This document shows positions 57,542 to 64,000 of a stretch of 64,000 bases of DNA, one piece after another. Position 1 is the first letter of the stretch. Each line of letters begins with the position of its first letter. Where the stretch lies: contig NZ_SLZK01000008.1 in NCBI RefSeq assembly GCF_004341105.1, forward strand, positions 62,001-126,000, in the 5' to 3' direction. A program made the translations under genes and the position numbers. A model generated the notes under the pieces. The model had not been told where the DNA came from. It ran no database searches and saw only the letters and a program-made list of their open reading frames with translations. This stretch comes from Rhizobium sp. BK418 (GTDB taxonomy: Bacteria; Pseudomonadota; Alphaproteobacteria; Rhizobiales; Rhizobiaceae).

Positions 57542-57790
57542 AGGTCTTGAAGGGAATCGAACCGCCGGCAGCGTAATTCGGCTATCGGGCAATTGAAGGT
57601 ATCCGAACCGCCGCCCCTGTTATTACACGCTTTTGCAACTGAAGGGATTGGGAACCGAGGAACCGTGGTTTTCTGACCTTTGCAGCGCAGTCGTCGGACG
57701 TCGTCGCCGCCTGAATTGCAGCCGACAGCGCCGCGCGGCGGTCGAGATGTCCGGGAACGACGCGGACGCCAAGGCGCAGATAGCTTGCTA
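57542..57790. repeat. Triple tandem of tRNA T-arm-like motifs
   Basis: Three variants of the dispersed motif lie 43-45 bases apart: ttgaagggaatcgaacc (57547-57563), attgaaggtatccgaacc (57592-57609) and a third from 57635 (gcaactgaagggattggg, then aacc) to 57656. The rest of this region between the LysR and rtcR ends holds no gene. Confidence 0.5.
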
Positions 57791-59395
57791 TCACCGGCGT
57801 GTGACGTCCTCAAATCTTATGCCGAAGCGCGCGAGATATTTCGTCAGACGATCTGCGTCATTGTTGCTTTTCTTTTCCAATCGCGAGACCGCAAACAAGG
57901 CTCTGCCGGCAGAGCTCGCCGTTGCGTGGCCGCGGCAGGTATGAAGAACCGCCGCAAGCTGCACCGCGTCAAATCGATCGAGGCGAGCGGCAGCTTCTGC
58001 ACCCAACACATCCTCAATGATTGCAATGGTTCCATCATCATCGGTTGTGCGGCGCCAAAACGCCTTGAGACGCTTGATTTCGTCGTCAACGACGTCGGTC
58101 GTGATACGCCCGTGTGGCGCAAGCGTCGCCATGCGAGTTACCGAGGCCGACAGGTCGCGAAAATTAGCATTCCAGACGGCCTGCGGGCCGGTCGCGAATG
58201 TCAAATAGCGTTCACGCGCCTCCCTATTGAAGGTGACGTTTTCGCCTTCCCGCTCCAGATAGCGCCTGAGTTCGAAGTCGAGGTTCGGTCCAATGTCCTC
58301 CTTGCGCTCGCGCAGTGCCGGCAGCTGAAAAGTCCAGAGATTGAGCCGGGCATAGAGGTCCTCGCGGAACCGCCCATTGCGAACGTCTTCGCCCAGATCG
58401 CGATTGGTGCCTGCGAGCAGTTGGAAGTCTGCGGCGACCTCGCGATCGGCGCCGACAGGCAAAAATCTTTTTTCTTCGATTGCACGCAGGCACATAGCCT
58501 GCTCGTCAAGACCGAGTTCGCCAATCTCATCAAGGAACAACACGCCCTTGTCCGCAGATTTCAGAAGGCCCGCACGCTCGCCGGCTGCACCCGTAAAGGC
58601 ACCCTTCACATGGCCGAATAGCGTAGACATGGCTTGGTCGCCACGCAGCGTCGCACAGTTGACTTCGACGAACGGGCCATTGATTTTCCGCTCAGCCTTC
58701 TTCAGCTCGTAAATCCGGCGAGCAAGCTGCGACTTGCCGGCACCTGTCGGGCCGGTCAGGAGAACGGGTGCAGTCGATCGGATAGCTACTCTCTCGATCT
58801 CGTCGATCATACGGTTAAAGGCGGCATTGCGCGTCGATATGCCGGACTTCAAGAACGAGGCTGCATCCTCCCGTTCCGACGCGAAGCGCTTGGCGATCTC
58901 GTCGTAACGGGAAAGATCCAAGTCGATAATCCGGTGCGTGCCGATAATGTCGGGCTCGGCCTCGCGATCGCGTGGCGGCGAGAGCTGCAGCAGCCTGCCG
59001 GGAATGATGCGCGCCTCGGTCAGCAGGAACCAGCAGATCTGCGCCACATGCGTGCCTGTGGTTATGTTGACGAGATAATCTTCCGTATCAGGATCAAAAC
59101 TGTAGCCGCGGGCAAAGTCCCTGAGGCTGGTATAAACCTCGGAAAAATCCCACGGATCGCGGAAATTGATGACATTGCTGCGCACCTCCGTCGCCGGCGA
59201 AACCGTGCCAATGTCCGAGACGATACGCTGGCACAGAGGCTGAGCATGATTGTCGTGGATCAGCTCCAGCCGGTCGATGAACAGTCCTGGCTGTTGACAA
59301 AGGGCTACGGTGGGGCGCCAACGGCTCCAGCGATTGTCCCATTTTCCCGCATCCAGGGTCGTTCCCAATATGCTGATGGCGACCCGTCGCTTCAT
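57791..59395 (-). CDS. rtcR: RtcR, sigma-54-dependent activator of RNA repair genes
   Basis: A 534-residue regulator. The N-terminal CARF-like ligand domain (about 1-180) begins MKRRVAISILGTTLDAGKWDNRWSRWRPTVALCQQ. The central AAA+ domain (about 185-420) has Walker A LLTGPTGAGKSQLA, the sigma-54 contact loop GAFTGA, and Walker B KGVLFLDEIGEL. A C-terminal DNA-binding part follows (about 470-534). RtcR senses RNA damage products and activates rtc genes. The divergent rtcB with a sigma-54-like promoter fits. No rtcA cyclase gene is in the window. Confidence 0.92.
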   Translation of the reverse strand: MKRRVAISILGTTLDAGKWDNRWSRWRPTVALCQQPGLFIDRLELIHDNHAQPLCQRIVSDIGTVSPATEVRSNVINFRDPWDFSEVYTSLRDFARGYSFDPDTEDYLVNITTGTHVAQICWFLLTEARIIPGRLLQLSPPRDREAEPDIIGTHRIIDLDLSRYDEIAKRFASEREDAASFLKSGISTRNAAFNRMIDEIERVAIRSTAPVLLTGPTGAGKSQLARRIYELKKAERKINGPFVEVNCATLRGDQAMSTLFGHVKGAFTGAAGERAGLLKSADKGVLFLDEIGELGLDEQAMCLRAIEEKRFLPVGADREVAADFQLLAGTNRDLGEDVRNGRFREDLYARLNLWTFQLPALRERKEDIGPNLDFELRRYLEREGENVTFNREARERYLTFATGPQAVWNANFRDLSASVTRMATLAPHGRITTDVVDDEIKRLKAFWRRTTDDDGTIAIIEDVLGAEAAARLDRFDAVQLAAVLHTCRGHATASSAGRALFAVSRLEKKSNNDADRLTKYLARFGIRFEDVTRR

Positions 59396-59685
59396 GGCTT
59401 ATCCAAATTTATAATGAGTTTATAGGAAACAATAATATTCTGCGGAGAGCAATTTTCGCAACCTGAGATTAAAAAGCGAGGATCCGAAATTTTTCGTCAA
59501 TAAAAACAAATCTATAATGAAAATTCGCCGCGTTTCTCCCCCTCATACGATCAAACTGGCACGGCGCTTGAAACGTCTCTGGCACGAACCAGCTGAGAGC
59601 GACGGTAACGGTCCTCGAAAGTTCGTCGCCCAAGGGGTGTGAAAGGAAGCAACGTAACAGAAGGACTGCAGACGCAGAAAAGACA
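59396..59685. other. rtcR-rtcB intergenic control region
   Basis: 290 bases, AT-rich near rtcR (with TTATAATGAGTTTATAG and CTATAATGAAAATTC as similar strings at about 59410 and 59512 that could be activator sites), then the sigma-54-like promoter at 59557. No coding frame supported. Confidence 0.45.
59557..59572 (+). promoter_or_regulatory. Sigma-54-type promoter of rtcB
   Basis: TGGCACGGCGCTTGAA matches the -24/-12 consensus TGGCACG-N4-TTGC with one change at the -12 C. It lies 114 bases upstream of the rtcB ATG, as expected for an RtcR-controlled gene. Confidence 0.65.
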
Positions 59686-61104
59686 ATGACAACGGTAATG
59701 AGCGGACAGGATTTGATCGATGCCTGCATGAGCCAGGGAAAATGGTTTCGTCAGGCGCTCGACGCGGCCAATGCAGTTTTGGGGAACGGCGGCTCGATGG
59801 CGGACGCGCTGGAGGTGGCAAAGGCATTCCAGCCCGGACCGACGTTGGCTCTCAGGGCCGATAACGATATCGCGATCTATTCCAACATCCGCGCCGAGAA
59901 CGCTTTTGAGCAGGATAATGTCGAGAAGGTCAACGCGACGATGCGCGCTCTGGTGCGCACGCCAGTCGTCCGTGCCGCGGCAATCATGCCGGACGCCTGC
60001 CCGGCGGGTCCAATCGGCACGATTCCGGTCGGTGGTGTCGTCGCTTCCGAAGCAATTCATCCCGGCATGCATTCGGCCGATATCTGTTGCTCGATGGCAA
60101 TCTCGATCTTTTCAGGCGTCCATCCGAAATCGCTGATGGACGCCGTGCAGGCCGTGACGCATTTCGGCCCCGGCGGCCGTCCGCGCGGCGCGCAGTTCAA
60201 GCCTTCGGGGGCGACGCTATCGGCTTTCGAGCAGAACCCGTATTTGCGCGATGGAGCGCTGAGCGCCGGCATCGAGCACTTTGCGACCCAAGGTGACGGC
60301 AATCATTTCGCCTATGTCGGCACGATGAAGTCGACCGGTGAAACCGCGCTCGTCACCCATCACGGATCGCGCGCTCCGGGTGCACGGCTCTACGATAGGG
60401 GCATGAAGGTTGCCAACCGCTTCCGCGAGCAGATCTCGCCCGAGACCCATCGCGAGAACGCCTGGATTCCGGCGGATACCGAGGAAGGCGACCTCTACTG
60501 GTCAGCTTTGCAGACGATCCGTCAGTGGACGAAGGAAAACCACTATGTCCTGCACGACATGGCGGCGGAAAAGCTCTCGTCCAAGATTTCGGATCGCTTC
60601 TGGAATGAACATAATTTTGTTTTCCGGAAGTCGGATGGACTGTTCTATCATGGAAAGGGAGCGACGCCGGCGTTTGATAACTGGGCGCACGATGCCACGG
60701 ATCTCACCATCATTCCGCTCAACATGGCGGAGCCGGTGCTGATCGTTCGCGGAACGAATGCCGCTCATGGCCTCGGCTTCTCGCCGCATGGCGCCGGCCG
60801 TAACGTCTCGCGCAGCGCGCATATGCGGCAGTTGTCGGCGGAGTATGGGGCAGATTCACGTGGTCTCAGTCCGAATAACATCGCAGCCATCCTGGATAAG
60901 GAAACAAGCGGCCTCGACGTCCGCTTCTTCTCCGGCTTTGCCGACGTGTCGGAACTGCCGAGCGCCTATAAGAGCGCTGCCAATGTGCGGGCACAGATCG
61001 ACCACTTCGGCCTTGCCGAGGTGGTCGACGAAGTGATCCCGTACGGAAGCATCATGGCGGGCGACTGGCAGAAGAATGCGCCCTGGCGCAAAAAGCGCCA
61101 GTAA
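59686..61104 (+). CDS. rtcB: RtcB-family RNA ligase
   Basis: A 472-residue RNA ligase joining 2',3'-cyclic phosphate or 3'-phosphate ends to 5'-OH ends with GTP and Mn. Metal and guanylylation regions are visible: HPGMHSADICCSMA (Asp, Cys) near residue 125, THFGPGGRPRG, FATQGDGNHFAYVG near 204, VTHHGSRAPGARLYDRG near 225 and GFSPHGAGRNVSRSAH near 363. The length is slightly above E. coli RtcB (408 aa). HSADICCSM differs from the usual GFDINCGV, so it belongs to a divergent RtcB branch. Divergent from rtcR, followed by a strong hairpin. Confidence 0.9.
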   Translation: MTTVMSGQDLIDACMSQGKWFRQALDAANAVLGNGGSMADALEVAKAFQPGPTLALRADNDIAIYSNIRAENAFEQDNVEKVNATMRALVRTPVVRAAAIMPDACPAGPIGTIPVGGVVASEAIHPGMHSADICCSMAISIFSGVHPKSLMDAVQAVTHFGPGGRPRGAQFKPSGATLSAFEQNPYLRDGALSAGIEHFATQGDGNHFAYVGTMKSTGETALVTHHGSRAPGARLYDRGMKVANRFREQISPETHRENAWIPADTEEGDLYWSALQTIRQWTKENHYVLHDMAAEKLSSKISDRFWNEHNFVFRKSDGLFYHGKGATPAFDNWAHDATDLTIIPLNMAEPVLIVRGTNAAHGLGFSPHGAGRNVSRSAHMRQLSAEYGADSRGLSPNNIAAILDKETSGLDVRFFSGFADVSELPSAYKSAANVRAQIDHFGLAEVVDEVIPYGSIMAGDWQKNAPWRKKRQ

Positions 61105-61107
61105 GCA

Positions 61108-61143
61108 CGAGGGAAGGTAACCAAGCGTGGTTACCTTCCCTCG
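61108..61143 (+). terminator. Strong hairpin after rtcB
   Basis: CGAGGGAAGGTAACC and GGTTACCTTCCCTCG form a perfect 15-base stem around AAGCGT. It starts 4 bases after the rtcB stop. No T-run follows, but the stem is very stable. Confidence 0.75.
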
Positions 61144-61259
61144 AACCCACTGTGTCTGGACCGCACAACGCAGCGCGTTTATACGCATCCGTCGTCGGAG
61201 ACAAATATCTGCATTGTTGTGATGAACGTTGACGGTTCAGAGATAAGGTCAGCATATCC

Positions 61260-61511
61260 ATGGCCATGACAAAACATTGGTGTCCCAACTGCAATCAAGG
61301 CTGGGTCATTCCTGTGCGTGTAAAAACGACCGGTGAGATTATTTTCGTATGCGAGGAATCTGAAGAGACATGGCTAAAGGAAAGTGAAATCGGACCCGCT
61401 CATTGGTCAGAGGTTCCTGGGGCCGGTCACTATTGTTATTTAAACGACTTCATGAAATCTATCGGTTTAGGACCAACCGAATACGAGAAGCTCGAATGGC
61501 TGGTTGTTTAG
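61260..61511 (+). CDS. Small low-GC hypothetical protein with Cys pair (81-83 aa)
   Basis: An 83-residue acidic protein. The start is ATG 61260 or 61266 (MTKHWCPNCNQGWVIPVRVK). One CxxC pair near the N-terminus and a single Cys at FVCEESEE suggest an incomplete zinc-ribbon-like fold. Trp- and Tyr-rich segments (HWSEVPGAGHYCYLND) are typical of small toxin-immunity proteins, but no family is recognised. Base composition is clearly AT-richer than the surrounding genes, suggesting acquisition by transfer. It is followed by an IS3-family element. Confidence 0.6.
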   Translation: MAMTKHWCPNCNQGWVIPVRVKTTGEIIFVCEESEETWLKESEIGPAHWSEVPGAGHYCYLNDFMKSIGLGPTEYEKLEWLVV

Positions 61512-61586
61512 GCCGGCGACTCGTCGAGCATCTTTTCGATGATCTCGGCAGCGGCGTCCAGGAGCGCCAACGCGTGCAGCGGGGTG

Positions 61587-62815
61587 TCAGAGGTGGCTCA
61601 GTTTGTCTGAACAGTTTCGGGCGTTTCGCTAAGTGGATTTCCGCCTCGATTATGCCGCCACCGTCATTGGTGCCAGCGCGTTGAAGTAGGCCTGATCCGG
61701 TGTATGCCGGTCAAGGGATGAATGTGGGCGTCGGCTATTTTAAAAGGTCAGATATCGGCCAATGCCGATGCGGGCTTCGGACACGGTCTTGTAGGCGTGG
61801 AGGTAGACTTCCTATTTGATCGAACGCCAGAGCCGTTCGACGAACACGTTGTCCCCCCACGCACCCTTGCCATCCATCGAGATGGGGATTTCCGCCTTCT
61901 TCAGCACCGCCATGAAGTCGACAAAGGTAAACTGCGATCCCTGGTCCGTATTGAAGATGCCGGGTTTGCCAACGGACCAAAGCTTCCTCGACTGCTGCGA
62001 TACAGAAGGCCGCTTCCATCGTGATCGACAGCCGCCATGAGAGCACACGGCGACTGAACCAATCTACGACGGCGCAGAGATAGACAAAGCCGTGCCATCG
62101 GAATAGATGTCAGGTCCATTGCCCACACCTGGTTGGGTCGGGTAACCGCCAACTTGCGCAGAAGATAGGGATAGATTTTGTGCCCAGGTGCTGGTTTGGA
62201 GGTGTTCGGCCGACGGTAGATCGCTTCGATGCCCATCTTCTTCATCAGCGTGGCGATGTGCAGCCGCCCAGTTTCCAGCCCTTCTCCCCTCAAGAGCCCT
62301 TGAAACATTCGACTTCCGGCAAACGGGTAGTCCAGATGCAGTTCGTCGACGCATCAAGGCCAGATCACCGTCGGACAATGGACGCGGTAGATAATAGACG
62401 CTCCCACGGCTGAAGCCGAGAAACTCGCGGTTCATCATTTTCTTTCCGCCCAGCAATCCCGCCTTGCCGAGCGCACCGGATAAAAAATCGTTCTCCAGTG
62501 TCAGTTCGCCGATCTTGGCATGAAGCGTTTGACATCGACGGTTGGACCGGCCGGTTCGGCCTTGGTTTCATCGCCAAAAACTCCTGTAAACCCTTAAGGA
62601 GCTGGTCTTTCCATTGCTTGATCTGGTTGGCGTGCACATCGAACTGCTGGGACTACTCCACCAGCGTAAGCTCACCTCTGATGGCGGCAAGTGCCACCTT
62701 CGCCTTGAAAGCCGGGCTATGGTTCCGGCGCGCTCGTCTTGTTCCTGGTATCTAAGCCGAATTCAGGCAGAAATTCCACTTATCCTAGTTGTACAGATTC
62801 CCGAGCCAGCTCTGA
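61587..62815 (-). mobile_element. IS3-family insertion sequence, inactivated, with terminal repeats and 3-bp target duplication
   Basis: A 1229-base element. The left end TCAGAGGTGGCTCAG and the inverted right end TCAGAGCTGGCTCGG match, and both flanks carry GTG (61584-61586, 62816-62818). On the minus strand are pieces of OrfA (HANQIKQWKDQLLKGLQEF) and OrfB. OrfB includes LIRRKMMNREFLGF-like text in shifted frames, VTRPNQVWAMDLT, then GIFNTDQGSQFTFVDFM and SMDGKGAWGDNVFVERLWRSIK with DDE residues. An in-frame stop before OrfA's HANQ segment and several frameshifts show that it can no longer move itself. Confidence 0.85.
61650..62700 (-). pseudogene. IS3-family transposase OrfA/OrfB, frameshifted
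   Basis: The broken coding part of the element above. In order from the 5' end on the minus strand: OrfA text around FDVHANQIKQWKDQLLKG (about 62640), MMNREFLGFSRGSVYYLPRPLSDGDLALMRR (about 62440-62350), MFQGLLRGEGLETGRLHIATLMKKMGIEAIYRRPNTSKPAPGHK (62308-62180), VTRPNQVWAMDLT, NTDQGSQFTFVDFMAVLKKAEIPISMDGKG (about 61960-61870) and the tail YLTFYNSRRPHSSLDRHTPDQAYF (about 61730-61680). At least three frame changes separate these pieces. Confidence 0.8.
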
Positions 62816-62906
62816 GTGACAATCCGTTCAACGAGCGGACAGCAAGTAACGATAGGAAATGGGACATCATTGAATGATGGCGTGAAGATGATCCAAGGAT
62901 TCTAGA
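62816..62906. other. Short spacer between IS and low-GC gene
   Basis: About 90 bases, AT-rich, resuming the sequence interrupted by the IS. A short open frame ends SNDRKWDIIE at 62877 but cannot be assigned. A weak ribosome site (CCAAGGAT) precedes the ATG at 62907. Confidence 0.3.
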
Positions 62907-63140
62907 ATGACTGATCATAAGATTTCAATGCCTCATCGTCATACAGTAAGATACGAGGAGGATGACCTGATATTGGAATATGAAGTCGAACTTTCTGCGC
63001 ATGGTATAATTCTCTACAACCGTGCCCCGAAAGTTGTTTCCGGTGACCGCATTAGCTGCCCCGATCGAGCGGATATTATCGCGGAATGGCTCAGGTCTAA
63101 ATTTAGCAACGTTAAGGTTGATACATCGTTACCTCGGTAG
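62907..63140 (+). CDS. Small low-GC hypothetical protein (77 aa)
   Basis: A 77-residue soluble protein starting MTDHKISMPHRHTVRYEEDDLILEYEVELSAHGIILYNRAPKVV and ending ADIIAEWLRSKFSNVKVDTSLPR. Alternating strand-like segments and a C-terminal helix are predicted by eye. No family recognised; size and composition resemble orphan immunity proteins. AT-rich compared with the flanking LysR gene, so probably acquired. It ends about 30 bases before the LysR repeat begins. Confidence 0.5.
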   Translation: MTDHKISMPHRHTVRYEEDDLILEYEVELSAHGIILYNRAPKVVSGDRISCPDRADIIAEWLRSKFSNVKVDTSLPR

Positions 63141-63174
63141 TCCCATCACGATCTGTGGCCGGCGGTGCCTCCCC

Positions 63175-64000
63175 TCACCTCCCCGGCCGCACCAGCGACC
63201 GCGCAATATCGATGATGTCGTCACGGCCGGCAGTCGGATCCTCCCGGTTCCAGGCGACACCAAGGCCGATCTTGAAATCGATCCCCCTCACCTTCTTCAA
63301 TTCAAAGCCGCGGTTGGGCAGATCCTGCGTCCATTCCGGCACGAAGCCGATGCCAAGGCCGGCCGAGACCAGCGACACCAGCGAGAAGGTGTCGTCGCAG
63401 GTGTAGGTGACATTATCAGTCAGATCGTGCTCCTCGAACTTTTCGGCGAAATAGCGCTCGCTGTAGGAGAGGTTCTGACGGGAAAACGAGATGATCTTTT
63501 CGGAGCGCAGATCCTCAAGATCGATCTCGCTCTTCAATGACAGCGGGCTCTCTTTGGCGACCGCCAGCAGGTAGCGCTCATGGGCGATCGAGAAGAAGCG
63601 CAACGAACCGATATTCTCCACCGGCCTAATGAAGCCGAGGTTGATGCGGCCTGCCTCGATATGGCGGATGATGTCATCGGTGGTGCCGCTTTCGATATGC
63701 ATGCGGATATCGGGATATTTGCGGCCGATGCGCGACAGGAAGGACGGCAGCACGCCGATGGTGGCGGGATAGACGGTGCCGATGGCAATCTTCCTCGCCG
63801 CCTTGCCGGCCACCGACCTCGCGATCTCCCTCGACAGATCGATCTCACTTAAGATCCGCACCGATCGCTCATAGAACGCCGCCCCTGCCCTTGTCAGCTC
63901 CACCCGCCTGGTCGAGCGGATGAAGAGCTGCACGCCGAGTTCCTTCTCCAGCGCCATGACCTGGTTCGACAGAGCTGGCTGGGCGATGTGCACCTTGGCT
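63175..64000 (-). CDS. LysR-family regulator (copy 2, 5' end beyond the window)
   Basis: A second copy of the regulator encoded at 1771-2652, same strand, covering all but about the first 25 residues; the visible part starts AKVHIAQPALSNQVMALEKELG. Amino-acid differences from copy 1 are few (SVAGKAARKI versus SVGGKTARRI, LEDLRSEK versus LQDLRSEK, ending VRPGR versus VRVGR). Copy 2 has SLVSLVSAGLG where copy 1 has SLVSGGLG, due to a 9-base tandem repeat. The function and target are unknown. Both appear to be functional reading frames. Confidence 0.9.
   Translation of the reverse strand, partial: AKVHIAQPALSNQVMALEKELGVQLFIRSTRRVELTRAGAAFYERSVRILSEIDLSREIARSVAGKAARKIAIGTVYPATIGVLPSFLSRIGRKYPDIRMHIESGTTDDIIRHIEAGRINLGFIRPVENIGSLRFFSIAHERYLLAVAKESPLSLKSEIDLEDLRSEKIISFSRQNLSYSERYFAEKFEEHDLTDNVTYTCDDTFSLVSLVSAGLGIGFVPEWTQDLPNRGFELKKVRGIDFKIGLGVAWNREDPTAGRDDIIDIARSLVRPGR

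Noticed and set aside
61508..61586. Minus-strand tail LHALALLDAAAEIIEKMLDESPA next to the IS
   Set aside because: It could be the end of a gene cut by the IS and would stay in frame across the empty site, but the upstream part has no recognisable protein; not enough for a pseudogene call.
1..64000. CRISPR arrays, rRNA genes, replication genes and prophage structural genes
   Set aside because: No regularly spaced identical repeats, rRNA motifs, RepABC/DnaA-like proteins or phage structural proteins were found.

Overview
The window looks like an accessory replicon or island-rich segment of a Rhizobium-type alphaproteobacterium (Rhizobium/Agrobacterium/Sinorhizobium group). This rests on GC-rich coding with strong GC3 bias, many ABC uptake systems for plant-derived solutes, a BgsBA-like beta-glucan synthesis pair, a rhizobial-style RtcR/RtcB pair, and a high load of toxin-antitoxin (TA) modules, pseudogenes and IS scars. 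No replication, rRNA or complete tRNA gene was seen. Functions are read from sequence motifs and family knowledge only; no searches were run.

Layout. 1-1.5 kb: two permeases of a nucleoside-type (BmpA/YufPQ-like) ABC importer, the first cut by the window edge. 1.65-5 kb: accessory patchwork with a frameshifted ParD remnant, a LysR regulator, an XRE regulator, a Phd/VapC module with a perfect palindromic operator, and an SDR fragment. 4.8-17.9 kb: a sugar-acid catabolic locus. dgoK is divergent from a long run of aldolase/dehydratase-family enzymes, a complete carbohydrate ABC importer, an epimerase, an IclR-SMP30 fusion, an SDR, a FAD oxidase and a mutarotase-like protein. 18-22.5 kb: ParDE, a decayed LysE plus L,D-transpeptidase remnant, a TetR/MFS efflux pair with two matching operators, and a broken AbiEii-type toxin gene.

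22.7-29.5 kb: a tightly overlapping signalling operon with a GGDEF-EAL protein, a small protein with a possible GHKL N-box, a STAS-like/methyltransferase fusion, a membrane SpoIIE-type phosphatase, a GHKL ATPase and a STAS protein. Together these look like c-di-GMP turnover combined with partner switching. 29.5-35.7 kb: an AraC regulator, a small conserved-looking protein, a frameshifted GGDEF gene, and a bgsBA-like membrane-fusion/glycosyltransferase pair whose known relatives make a c-di-GMP-dependent mixed-linkage beta-glucan. The two neighbouring blocks could form one surface-behaviour locus.

36-44 kb: three alpha/beta hydrolases, a cysteine hydrolase and a flavin-type oxidase-fold protein in one transcriptional run, convergent with a large winged-helix/ATPase/TPR-like regulator, then a GNAT acetyltransferase. 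44-48 kb: a broken LysR gene beside a transposase tail, then VapBC and HipBA with a perfect inverted-repeat operator. 48.3-57.5 kb: a seven-gene operon (peptide-type ABC importer, two nucleoside hydrolases, a DapA-family lyase) divergent from its LysR regulator. 57.8-61.1 kb: rtcR divergent from rtcB with a sigma-54-like promoter and a strong terminator. 61.2-63.1 kb: two low-GC orphan genes split by a dead IS3-family element with terminal inverted repeats and a 3-bp target duplication. The window ends in a second, nearly identical copy of the LysR gene seen at 1.8-2.6 kb, so about 61 kb lies between direct repeats.
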